Notes: generated by a model not told the origin, from the sequence alone. DNA of 10,725 nucleotides from an uncultured Myxococcales bacterium (GCA_937896275.1 CALBMW010000513.1:1-10725), one strand, 5' to 3'. Shown: positions 1 through 7,779, numbered from the stretch's first letter. Numbers and translations are program-made.

Positions 1-2
1 GT

Positions 3-56
3 GGCGAGCCCGGCATGGGCGGCGAGCCCGGCATGGGTGGCGAGCCCGGCATGGGT
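3..56 (+). repeat. Three tandem 18-bp repeats coding GEPGMG
   Basis: Units 3-20, 21-38 and 39-56 read GGCGAGCCCGGCATGGGY; the only difference is the last base (C in the first, T in the others). They code three GEPGMG hexapeptides and are followed by a partial GMGGD. The array reaches the left edge, so the real copy number is unknown. Such Gly-rich linkers often follow the signal peptide or lipobox cysteine in Myxococcota surface proteins. The unit is a multiple of three, so copy-number change would keep the frame. Confidence 0.9.
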
Positions 57-3000
57 GGGATGGGCGGCGACCCACCAGCCTGTGGCCCCGTCGGCCGCCC
101 GCTGCGGGCGCTCGCGCGCGACGGCGGCCCGTGGCTCGCCGGCGCCGTCGGCACCACAGTCCGCGTGCGTGCCGCGGGCCAGTCCAACGTGGCGTGGGTG
201 CTGGTCCGCAACGAGATCGTCGCGGTGGCCGAGGTCGACCGGGCCTTCGCGGCGCCCGGCGCACCGGTCGCGGGATCACCCGATGACGCCCTCACCCTCG
301 ACGCGGTCAGCGTGACCAGCGGAACGCGAGTCTTCTGGCGCACGCCGGACACCTGGTTCACCGCGCTCGCGACCGTGGACCGATCGCTCGGCGCGCCGCG
401 CGCCGTCACGGGCCTGGACGAGATCGAGTCCCTTGCGCTGCGTCGCACCGCGGCCGGGTTCGAGGGCTGGGGCCGAACCTTCCAAAACGTCTGGCGCTTC
501 GCGCGGTCGGCCGACGGCGTGACCTTCGTGCAGGGTCAGGCCTTCGACGTCTTCGAGGGCTTCGACAGCCTCGAGGTGGTCCGCCTGGATCCGGTGCGCT
601 GGACCGTCGTCGGCGCGGAGGTCGGGCGGGGCGTGCTGGTCTGGCTCGACGATGTCGCCGGGGGCGACTTCGCCGACGCCGTGCGCTTCGACCTGTTGCC
701 TGTGGGCCCGGTCGGCGCGTTCGACGAGGCGCGCGTGCGGGCGCCGTCACTGGTGGACGGCCCGGCGGGACCGCGACTGTACTTCGTGGGGGTCGCGCTC
801 GACTCGACGTCCGCGCTGGGCGCGGCCGACTGGCCCTGCCCGGCTGCGCTCTGCGCCTCGGATGATCCCTGCAACGGCCTCGATGACGACTGCCGCGGGG
901 GGCCCGACCCCGACTGCGATCCCTGCGGCATTCCGGGCGACGTGTGCTGCGACGGCGGCGGCTCGGGCTGCGCGGACGACTTCGTCTGCGCCGACGGGCT
1001 GTGCGTCGCGCCGTGCAGGTCGCAGGGCGCGGAGGCATGTCACAGCGGCGCGGACGATGACTGCGACGGGCTCGTCGACGCCGAGGACCCGGACTGCTGC
1101 GGCGCCGAGGGTGCGCCCTGCTGCGCGGTCGGCGACCCTTGCCAGCCCCTGCAACGCTGCGACGACGGCACCTGCGTCTTGTGCGCCGACCCGGCCGTCG
1201 AGGTGTGCAACGGCGAGGACGATGACTGCGATGGCGCGATCGACGAGGACTTCGACCTTCAGACGGACGCGACCAACTGCGGTCTGTGCGGCGACGCGTG
1301 CCCGACCCCGCAGGGGGGCGCGCCGGGTCAGGCGACGTGCGTGGCGGGCGACTGCGGGCTCGCGTGCGCCCCGCCGCTGGTCGATCTGAACGGGCAGGTC
1401 GACGATGGCTGCGAGGCCGAAGCCAGCCCGGAGCGGTGCAACGGCGAGGACGATGATCTCGACGGACGGTTCGACGAGGGGATCGCCGGGGTCGGCAACC
1501 GCTGCCTCACCGGCGACGGCGCCTGCGCGCGCGAGGGCGTCGTGCAGTGCGCCGAGGGGACGCTGGCGTGCAGCGCGACGGCCGACCTCGCGTCCGCCAC
1601 CGACGAGGCGTGCAACGGCCTCGACGACGATTGCGACGGCCTCACGGACGAGGACGTGGGCGAGCCGATCGACGCGCGCTTCATCGCCGAGGGACACGGG
1701 CTGGTGCTCGCCCCCACCGCCGAGGGCTTCCTCGCAGCCTGGATCGGCACCCACGAGGGCTTCGGCCCGGTGCTCGGCCAGCGCCTGGATCCGACCGGGC
1801 GGCCGCTCGCGGGCCGGGTCGACTTCGCGCTGGACGCCGACGCCGTGTCCCTCGCGGCGGCGCCCGACGGGCTCACGATGATCGTCGACAGCAGCACGGG
1901 CGTCGTAGTCGTCGACCTGGGCCCGGACGGGGCGAGCACCTTCGCACGCGGCCTGCCCTCGCTCATCGGCTTCGAGCGCAACGACGCCGCCGCGGGCGGC
2001 GACGGCGGCGTCATGATGCACGGGTCGACCGCCAACGACACGGCGGCGCTGGTCTTCGCCTCGCGGGGCGGCGTGCCGGGCACCTTTCACTTCGGCCCCG
2101 CCGGGCTCGGTCTGCCGGTGCAGGTCGCCGCGGGACCGGCGGGCTTCGTGGCGGGCGCGTGGCACGACGGCCAGATCTACTTCGTGGCCGTCGATCCCAC
2201 GGGCAGCGTGGTGCGACAGGGCTCCTTCGCGGCCGACGGCGTCTTCACCCTCGCGGTGACCGGCGCGGACTACCTCGCCGTGGGCCGGACCGAGGGCGAC
2301 ATCGCGTCGTGGCGCATCACGGCCGACGGCGTCGACGCGCCGCGCTTCGCGAACCTCGCCTTCGCCGCGGGTGGGGTGAGAGCCCTGCGGGCGCACCCCA
2401 GGGCCGGCGCGCTTCACGTCCTCGGCCTCCTCGAGCCGGGCGTCGGCCAGCGCCGGCTCCTGCTGCGCAGCCACTTCGAGCCGGACGGATCGCCCAGCGA
2501 CACCCCCCCGGTCGAGGTGACCCCGATGGGGCACGACGCCGGGCCGGACTTCCACAGCCTGTGGACGGGCGGCGACCTGGCCCTCGCCTGGTTCGACGCG
2601 GTGACGGGCCTCACCGCCTTCGGCCGAGCCTCGGTCGGCCCGGACGCCCTGCCCGGCTTCGGCTGCCCCGCGCCCCCCGCGGACTTGGCGTGGGTGCCGA
2701 TGCCCGCGTCCAGCGTCACCCTCGGGGAGGGCGGTGAGGCGCTCGCCGTGCAGGTGCCCGACTTCGAGATCTCCCGCACCGAGGTCACCGTCGCGCAATA
2801 CGCCCGGTGCGTCGCGTCCAACGTGTGCGGCGCGCCCGGCCAGGCCGAGGGTGCCTGCAACTGGGACGTCACGGGCCGCGAGCACCACCCCGTCAACTGC
2901 CTCACGCACGAGGCCGCGAAGACCTACGCCGCGTGGGTCGGAGGCCGCCTCCCGTCGGTGTCGGAGCTCCAGGTCGCCGCGGGCGCGGCCGCCGGGCGGA

Positions 3001-5660
3001 CCTTTCCGTGGGGCGACGCCGAGCCGAGCTGTGACCGCGTCGTCCTCCGCGCGGTGGACGCCCTCTCCGGCTGTGGCACGGGAGGGACGCTGCCGGTGTG
3101 CAGTCGACCGGCCGGTCGCGGTCCGGAGGGTCTCTGCGACCTGATCGGCAATGTCCGGGAGTGGACGGCAGACAGGGCGGTCACCGTCCTCGACCGCCCA
3201 GCCGACGGTCGCCCCGCGGCGGGTGATCCGTCCGTGGCGGTGATCTTCGGCGGCGGGTTCACCGACGGTCCGGACGCACTCCCCATGGACGCTTCGATCA
3301 TCGAAGGGGCTGCCCAGGCGAGCGCCATCGGCTTCCGTGTCGCGCGCACGCCGATGCCCAATGAGCGCGCGCTCGCGCTGACCGACGGCTCGGCCAACGA
3401 CCCGGGCCTCGCCGCTTCGCACCGCGTTCGCGAGCTGTTCGAGGTGCCCCTCGTCGCGGGTGGTTACATGGACGACGACGTCCTGCTCGCGGCGACGCTC
3501 GCGCCCGGGGTGTCGGATCGAGGTCCCGCCGGGGTGACCCTCACCCCGGTCGGGGCCGCGGACGAGATCGTCGTCGACAGCCCGCTGGGGCCCCGCACCG
3601 GGCGACACTTCGAGGGCAACAGTCACTACGACACCATGTTGACCCCCCGGCTGCGTGAGGGGGACTTCACGGTGGCCTTCTGGATGCGGAAGGCGCCCGG
3701 GCTCGGTGACCGCTGGGCGGCCGGCTTGGGCACGCTCCTCGGATCGCGCGAGGCGCTGCGCATGGGCGTCGACGCGGGGGGGCTCCCCACGATGCAGCTC
3801 TGGGACGTGGCGGGGGGACCCTGCCTCGCCGAAGACCTGCAGGGCGACGCCCGCGTCGATGACGGCCGCTGGCATCACCTGGCCTTCGTTCGCCACGGAT
3901 CGCGGGTGGCCTTGACGGTGGACGGCCGCGTCGTGGGCGGTGCGCTCATCACGGCCATCTGCTCCCTGGTCGAGACTGCGCCCCTGGTCGTGGGCTGCAG
4001 CGCGTCGTCCTGCGCGGGCGGCGAGTGGCAGGGCGGTCTGGCGGACGTCGTCGTGCTCGCGCGCGCCGTGTCACCGCTGGCGCTGCAGCTGGCCGCCGAC
4101 GCGCACACCCCCTGGGGCGCGTCGACCCTCGACGGGCTGGGGGCCGACGGCGACGACCTGCGCGTCTTCGAGGACGATCACGCCATCGAGTTCGAGGTGG
4201 TGGGCGCCCGGCCGGCCGCCACGCGCGCCCAGGACCTGGCCGGCGACACGCTGGCCTACTACCGGCTCGGCGACACGCTCGGCGCCTGGCCGGACGGGGC
4301 GGCGCCCGCGCAGACGAGTGGCACGGTGAGCGCCGGCCTCGGGCGCTTCGGCGACGACGGCGGGGCCTCCGTCTTCGATGACGCCGAGGACCGCGTCACG
4401 GTGGCGAACGGCCGTCCCTGGCAGCTCGGCGTGGTCTTCACCCTCGAGGCCTGGGTGCGCGCCGAGCCGACCGGGGCCGATCAGACCGTGCTCGTCGGCT
4501 GGGGCGGCCCCACCCCCGGTGAGGACAACGGCGTCGGCCTCGAGATCGACGCGGGCGGCTTCCCCGGCTTCCGCATCGCACGGGGCGACGGCGCGGAGAG
4601 CCTGACCGCGCTCGGCGTCGCGGGCACGGTGCGCGTGGACGATGGGCGCTGGCATCACCTGGCCGGCGTGTGCAACGGCGAAGACTTCACGCTCTACGTC
4701 GACGGTGTCTCCGCGGGCGGCTCCCAGCGCGTGCCGCCGCTGGGCGACTTCGACGCGCCGCGTTTCGCCTTCCAGGTCGGCGGCCTCGCGCGCTCCGATG
4801 GCAGCACCGAGGCGCCGCTGATGGGCAAGGTGGACGAGGTGCTCATCCACCGCCGCGCGCTGAGCGCCGACGCGGCCTACAAGCGAGCGCACCCCCTGCC
4901 GCGCGCGCGCTGGTTCGTGCGCACAGACGACGAGGGATCGGGCGCGCCGAGCCCCTACCGCGCCTATTCGCTGCGTTGGGGACGGGCCGACGCCTGGGCC
5001 TCGGCCGCCCGCGAGCCCGATGGCCTGCTCTCGCCCCGCAACCGCATCGGGGGCTGGTGGCGGCCGGACGCCTGGCCGCCCTTCGTGCCGGACATCTCCA
5101 CGCGGCGCCGACACGGGGCCGTGGCCGGCCCGGGGCCGCTCGGCGAGCTGGACACGGGGGGTCGGGCCTGGACGCTGGGTGGCGAGGCGGGTGAGGGGGT
5201 CGAGGTGCCCGTCGCGCCCCTGCTCGCCGCGCTGGGCGGCTTCACCTTCGACCTGAAGCTCGCGCTGGGCGGGCCGGGTACGGTGCTGAGCCTCGGCACC
5301 TTCGCCGACGTCGTCTTCAGCGTCGCCTACCGGGACGTCGGTTGGAACGCGGACGTCGGCGCGCAGGCGCTCGCGGTCCCTCACGACCTGGGGTCCGTAC
5401 GGCGGGTGGCCGTGCAGGTGGGCGACCGGGTCGGTCAGCCCTTCACGTTGCTGCTCGACGATGGCGCGACGGACACCGCGCCGCTCGGCGGAGCGTTCCC
5501 GGCGGACCCGGCGGGCGCGAGCTTGTGCGTTGGCTGCGGGCAGGGTCAGACGGGCCCGGTCGCGGTCGTCGCCGGCCTCGTGGGCGAGGTCCGCCTGACC
5601 GTGGGCCAACGCGCCGCGGATGCCCTGCTGCCCGTCCGTCCCACGCGCCTGGCGCCGTAG
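3..5660 (+). CDS. Giant secreted mosaic protein, 5'-truncated: propeller-like, MopE repeats, FGE-like, LamG domains
   Basis: The frame is open from the left edge to TAG 5658-5660, at least 1885 codons, so the true start is outside the window; the ATG at 15 lies inside a repeat and is not a credible start. Domain order: Gly/Glu/Pro/Met linker (3-80); beta-rich propeller-like region (about 100-830); Cys/Asp-rich region with five MopE-type motifs (870-1661); second beta region (about 1665-2680) with the AW..GQRLDP.GRPL pattern of secreted repeat proteins; FGE-sulfatase-like domain (about 2688-3347) with GRLPSVSEL, FPWGD, GNVREWTAD, FGGGF and GFR; two LamG/concanavalin-like domains (about 3600-4100 and 4254-4887), both with DDGRWHHL; a beta-rich tail. 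No C-terminal hydrophobic segment or MYXO-CTERM-like tail is present, so anchoring, if any, would come from the missing N-terminus, probably a lipoprotein or Sec signal (inference). A cell-surface binding or adhesion role is likely; no catalytic domain is evident. It heads an operon with the next two genes. Confidence 0.9.
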   Translation, partial: GEPGMGGEPGMGGEPGMGGMGGDPPACGPVGRPLRALARDGGPWLAGAVGTTVRVRAAGQSNVAWVLVRNEIVAVAEVDRAFAAPGAPVAGSPDDALTLDAVSVTSGTRVFWRTPDTWFTALATVDRSLGAPRAVTGLDEIESLALRRTAAGFEGWGRTFQNVWRFARSADGVTFVQGQAFDVFEGFDSLEVVRLDPVRWTVVGAEVGRGVLVWLDDVAGGDFADAVRFDLLPVGPVGAFDEARVRAPSLVDGPAGPRLYFVGVALDSTSALGAADWPCPAALCASDDPCNGLDDDCRGGPDPDCDPCGIPGDVCCDGGGSGCADDFVCADGLCVAPCRSQGAEACHSGADDDCDGLVDAEDPDCCGAEGAPCCAVGDPCQPLQRCDDGTCVLCADPAVEVCNGEDDDCDGAIDEDFDLQTDATNCGLCGDACPTPQGGAPGQATCVAGDCGLACAPPLVDLNGQVDDGCEAEASPERCNGEDDDLDGRFDEGIAGVGNRCLTGDGACAREGVVQCAEGTLACSATADLASATDEACNGLDDDCDGLTDEDVGEPIDARFIAEGHGLVLAPTAEGFLAAWIGTHEGFGPVLGQRLDPTGRPLAGRVDFALDADAVSLAAAPDGLTMIVDSSTGVVVVDLGPDGASTFARGLPSLIGFERNDAAAGGDGGVMMHGSTANDTAALVFASRGGVPGTFHFGPAGLGLPVQVAAGPAGFVAGAWHDGQIYFVAVDPTGSVVRQGSFAADGVFTLAVTGADYLAVGRTEGDIASWRITADGVDAPRFANLAFAAGGVRALRAHPRAGALHVLGLLEPGVGQRRLLLRSHFEPDGSPSDTPPVEVTPMGHDAGPDFHSLWTGGDLALAWFDAVTGLTAFGRASVGPDALPGFGCPAPPADLAWVPMPASSVTLGEGGEALAVQVPDFEISRTEVTVAQYARCVASNVCGAPGQAEGACNWDVTGREHHPVNCLTHEAAKTYAAWVGGRLPSVSELQVAAGAAAGRTFPWGDAEPSCDRVVLRAVDALSGCGTGGTLPVCSRPAGRGPEGLCDLIGNVREWTADRAVTVLDRPADGRPAAGDPSVAVIFGGGFTDGPDALPMDASIIEGAAQASAIGFRVARTPMPNERALALTDGSANDPGLAASHRVRELFEVPLVAGGYMDDDVLLAATLAPGVSDRGPAGVTLTPVGAADEIVVDSPLGPRTGRHFEGNSHYDTMLTPRLREGDFTVAFWMRKAPGLGDRWAAGLGTLLGSREALRMGVDAGGLPTMQLWDVAGGPCLAEDLQGDARVDDGRWHHLAFVRHGSRVALTVDGRVVGGALITAICSLVETAPLVVGCSASSCAGGEWQGGLADVVVLARAVSPLALQLAADAHTPWGASTLDGLGADGDDLRVFEDDHAIEFEVVGARPAATRAQDLAGDTLAYYRLGDTLGAWPDGAAPAQTSGTVSAGLGRFGDDGGASVFDDAEDRVTVANGRPWQLGVVFTLEAWVRAEPTGADQTVLVGWGGPTPGEDNGVGLEIDAGGFPGFRIARGDGAESLTALGVAGTVRVDDGRWHHLAGVCNGEDFTLYVDGVSAGGSQRVPPLGDFDAPRFAFQVGGLARSDGSTEAPLMGKVDEVLIHRRALSADAAYKRAHPLPRARWFVRTDDEGSGAPSPYRAYSLRWGRADAWASAAREPDGLLSPRNRIGGWWRPDAWPPFVPDISTRRRHGAVAGPGPLGELDTGGRAWTLGGEAGEGVEVPVAPLLAALGGFTFDLKLALGGPGTVLSLGTFADVVFSVAYRDVGWNADVGAQALAVPHDLGSVRRVAVQVGDRVGQPFTLLLDDGATDTAPLGGAFPADPAGASLCVGCGQGQTGPVAVVAGLVGEVRLTVGQRAADALLPVRPTRLAP
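870..1661 (+). repeat. Five MopE-type metal-binding motifs (CNGxDDDCDGxxD) inside the giant gene
   Basis: Five copies of the pattern C-N-G-x-D-D-D-C-D-G-x-x-D-x-D are visible, at 870-920, 1038-1097, 1206-1256, 1437-1481 and 1611-1661. Copies 3 and 5 fit best. Copy 1 has Arg after the second Cys, copy 2 has HSGADDDC, and copy 4 has Leu in place of the second Cys. The pattern matches the putative metal-binding motif family named after the copper-binding surface protein MopE of Methylococcus, which is common in secreted proteins of Myxococcota. The stretches between copies are rich in Cys, Gly and Asp, and probably form disulfides after export. Which metal is bound cannot be told from sequence; calcium is as plausible as copper for the Asp-rich loops. 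Confidence 0.85.
2688..3347 (+). other. FGE-sulfatase-like (SUMF1/EgtB-type fold) domain within the giant protein
   Basis: Landmarks in order are WVPMPA, the segment ending ISRTEVTVAQYARCV, CNWD, HPVNC, AAKTYAAWVGGRLPSVSEL, FPWGDAEPSCD, GLCDLIGNVREWTAD, FGGGF and IGFRVAR. This is the formylglycine-generating-enzyme fold, in the Cys-rich subtype often seen in Myxococcota surface proteins. In catalytic FGE, a pair of cysteines follows the GGS motif near the C-terminus and binds copper. Here the stretch between GGGF and GFR has no cysteine at all. The domain is therefore more likely a structural or ligand-binding module than an oxidase. Confidence 0.85.
3600..4887 (+). repeat. Two LamG/concanavalin-like domains within the giant protein
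   Basis: Domain 1 (about 3600-4100) starts near GRHFEGNSHYDT, continues with GDFTVAFWMRK and DDGRWHHLAFVRHG, and ends with LADVVVLARAVSP. Domain 2 (4254-4887) starts with AYYRLGD, continues with FTLEAWVRAE and DDGRWHHLAGVCNG, and ends with GKVDEVLIHRRALSADAAY. Both follow the LamG_3/laminin-G order of strands. An 18-nt stretch is identical in both (3867-3884 and 4647-4664), exactly 780 bp apart, as expected for a duplicated module or strong codon preference. Such domains usually bind carbohydrates or act as adhesion spacers; no specific ligand can be assigned. Confidence 0.8.
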
Positions 5661-5663
5661 GAG
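5658..5663 (+). promoter_or_regulatory. Shine-Dalgarno site overlapping the upstream stop codon
   Basis: TAGGAG combines the TAG stop of the giant gene with the GGAG ribosome binding site (5660-5663) of the next gene. The spacing to its GTG start is 6 nt. This supports the GTG at 5670 as the start and suggests translational coupling. Confidence 0.75.
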
Positions 5664-5669
5664 TCCATC

Positions 5670-6227
5670 GTGTCCGAGCCGGCGCCCGCCACCGATCACC
5701 CGCTGAGCTTCCTGTCGCGGCGCCGCTTCCTCAAGGTCGCGCTGGCCGGGGGCGGCGTGCTGCTCGGCACGGCTGGCGGCGGCCTCGCGCTGCGCGGCTG
5801 CGCCCCCGACGTGGACGGCCTGCGCCTGCTCGACGCGCAGGCCTATCGCACCCTCAGCCGCCTGGTGGAGGTCATGTTCCCGGCGAGCGCGCTCATCCCC
5901 GTCGACGCGCAAGCCTTCGATCTGCCTCGACTCTTCGATGGATGGCTCGCCGACGAGCCGGAGGCCCTGCAGGGCGACCTCAAGACCGCCCTGACGCTGG
6001 TCGAGTTCGGCCCGATCCTGTTCGAGGCGCGGCTCCACACCTTCTCGAACCTGCCGCCGGCCGAGCGCGCGGCGCACTGGCAGGGCTGGGGTCACAGCCG
6101 CCTGGCGCTGCGCCGGCAGGTCAGCCTGGGGCTGCGCAAGTTCTTCAACCTGGTCTTCTTCGATCGCCCCGAGGTCTGGCCGCACATCGGCTATCCCGGC
6201 CCCTCGCTGGGCGTCGTGAGCCCATGA
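5670..6227 (+). CDS. Tat-exported gluconate 2-dehydrogenase subunit 3-like small subunit
   Basis: This 185-residue protein starts at GTG, 6 nt after a GGAG site that overlaps the previous stop. Residues 16-22 (SRRRFLK) form a twin-arginine motif, followed by a Gly/Ala/Leu-rich segment, so export through the Tat system is expected. The segment ends in LRGC (Cys44), which could be an atypical lipoprotein attachment site. The body (DAQAYRTLSRLVEVMFP, then FLGW-like helices and NLPPAERAAHWQGWGHSRL) fits the gluconate 2-dehydrogenase subunit 3 family. In that family the small subunit pairs with a GMC flavoprotein and carries it through the Tat pore. The GMC gene follows with a 4-bp overlap, which strongly supports that partnership. 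The family assignment comes from pattern recognition and context. Confidence 0.85.
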   Translation: MSEPAPATDHPLSFLSRRRFLKVALAGGGVLLGTAGGGLALRGCAPDVDGLRLLDAQAYRTLSRLVEVMFPASALIPVDAQAFDLPRLFDGWLADEPEALQGDLKTALTLVEFGPILFEARLHTFSNLPPAERAAHWQGWGHSRLALRRQVSLGLRKFFNLVFFDRPEVWPHIGYPGPSLGVVSP

Positions 6228-7759
6228 GCGGCGCCATCCTCGATCTCTCGCAGGCGCCGCCGCCGGCCGATCTGGTGGTCGACGTCTGCGTCATCGGCAG
6301 CGGGTGCGGCGGCGGCACGGCGGCGCGCGTGCTGGCCGAGGCGGGCCGTGAGGTGGTGGTGCTCGAGGAGGGGGGCGATCGCACCGGCCGCCAGCTCACC
6401 CAGCGCGACGGCGAGATGTACGACCAGCTCTACATGGACCGCGGCGGCCGGGCGACCTCGGATCTGGGGGTGACCGTGCTGCAGGGCCGCGCGCTGGGCG
6501 GCGGCGGCGTCATCAACGCCTGCGACGTCGTCCCCATCGCCGACGGCGTGCTGCGCCACTGGGTCGAGCGACACGGCCTGACCGACTTCACCCCCGAGGC
6601 GCTGGCCCCCTATCGCGACCTCGCGCTGCAGGATCTCTCGGCCAGCCGCATCGCCGACGACCAGCTCAACCGCCCCAACGCCCTGCTGCGCGCGGGCACC
6701 GAGAAGCTGGGCTGGCGCGGCGAGGTGATGATGCACAACCGGGTCGGCTGCGCCGGCCTGGGCACCTGCCTGATCGGCTGCCCCATCGACGCCAAGCGCA
6801 ACCCGCGCTTCGTGTCGATCCCGCGCGCCATCGAGGCGGGCGCGCGCTTCTTCACCCGAGCGCGTGCGGTGCGCATCGACGACGCCGAGGGCGAGCTCAA
6901 GACCGTGACCTTCCGCTCGCTCGACGCGCGCGGCTACCACGAGCGCGACACCTTCACCCTGCGCGCGCGGACCGTGATCCTGGCCGCCAATGCCATCGGC
7001 AGCGCCCAACTGCTGCTGCGCTCGGGCCTCGGCAACGACCACGTCGGCCGGCACCTGATGTTGCAGCCGCAGATGCCGATCATCGCCCGGTTCGCCGAGC
7101 GGACCGATCCCTTCCGAGGCATCCCGCAGTCCTATGCCATCACGGAGTTCGAGCGCGAGGACGACCCGGAGCACGGCCTGTGGGGCTTCAGGGTCGAGCC
7201 CGTCATGGGGACCCCCGGCATCGTGAGCACGCTGCTGCCCTTCCAAGGTGCCGCGGGGCTCGAGGCGATGACCGGCTACGCCTTCATGGCGGCGGCGCTG
7301 CTGCTGGTGCCCGACCGCCCGTCGGGTCGCGTCGAGGTGGCGCGCGACGGGCGCCCGGTCATCCGATACACGCAGCGCGAGGATCATCAGCGCCGGATCC
7401 GCGCCGCCGCCGAGGCCGCGGCCCGGGCCTGGCTCGCTGCGGGCGCCGAGGAGGTCTTCGTGCCGACGCTGCCGCCGGTGAGCGCGCGCACCGACGCCGA
7501 GGTCACGCGCTTTCGCGACCTGCGCTTTCGCGTCGCCGCCGCCCCGCTCGTCAGCGCCCACCAGCAGGGCGCGGTCCGCTTCGCCGCGAGCGAGAAGCAC
7601 GGCGCCGCCGATCCCGAGGGGCGCGTCTACGGGACTCGCGGCGTGTATGTGTTCGACTCGTCGGGCTTTCCGAGCAGCGCGTCCAGCCACACGATGGCGC
7701 CGATCATCACGGTGTCCCGCTACCTGTGCGATCGCCTGCTGACCCGGATGCGAGCCTGA
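6224..7759 (+). CDS. GMC-family FAD-dependent oxidoreductase (alcohol/sugar dehydrogenase type)
   Basis: This 511-residue protein starts at the ATG of an ATGA overlap with the upstream gene. The open frame runs further left, but only over the two preceding genes, so 6224 is chosen. The N-terminal FAD-binding Rossmann motif is VCVIGSGCGGG (residues 21-31), with an acidic end of strand 2 at VVVLEEGG. QGRALGGGGVINA (residues 87-99) is the GMC signature region. Residues 176-186 hold three cysteines (C-x5-C-x3-C, CAGLGTC then GCPIDAK), as in the long-chain-alcohol/cholesterol-oxidase-like branch. The C-terminal catalytic region has SAHQQG (His446) and SSHTMAPIITVSRYL (His489). There is no signal peptide, so it is probably exported by the Tat hitchhiker route with the 5670-6227 product and works in the periplasm. 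The substrate is unknown. No cytochrome c subunit lies nearby, so the electron acceptor is also unknown. Confidence 0.92.
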   Translation: MSGAILDLSQAPPPADLVVDVCVIGSGCGGGTAARVLAEAGREVVVLEEGGDRTGRQLTQRDGEMYDQLYMDRGGRATSDLGVTVLQGRALGGGGVINACDVVPIADGVLRHWVERHGLTDFTPEALAPYRDLALQDLSASRIADDQLNRPNALLRAGTEKLGWRGEVMMHNRVGCAGLGTCLIGCPIDAKRNPRFVSIPRAIEAGARFFTRARAVRIDDAEGELKTVTFRSLDARGYHERDTFTLRARTVILAANAIGSAQLLLRSGLGNDHVGRHLMLQPQMPIIARFAERTDPFRGIPQSYAITEFEREDDPEHGLWGFRVEPVMGTPGIVSTLLPFQGAAGLEAMTGYAFMAAALLLVPDRPSGRVEVARDGRPVIRYTQREDHQRRIRAAAEAAARAWLAAGAEEVFVPTLPPVSARTDAEVTRFRDLRFRVAAAPLVSAHQQGAVRFAASEKHGAADPEGRVYGTRGVYVFDSSGFPSSASSHTMAPIITVSRYLCDRLLTRMRA

Positions 7760-7779
7760 GAAGGGCTGGCGCTGCGGCG

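Noticed and set aside
15..17. ATG as the start of the giant gene
   Set aside because: It is one of several ATG codons inside the GEPGMG repeats, has no separate ribosome binding site, and would give a surface protein without a signal peptide.
747..3896. Very long open frame on the minus strand (about 1050 codons), and similar ones at 4071-6185 and 6191-7822
   Set aside because: They lie wholly opposite genes with clear domains. At very high G+C, antisense frames rarely meet stops. Their translations are Arg/Gly/Ala-rich with no recognisable motif.
5342..6223. Upstream extension of the GMC frame by about 290 codons
   Set aside because: It overlaps two better-supported genes and is Arg/Gly-rich. 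The ATGA start at 6224 gives a standard-length GMC protein.
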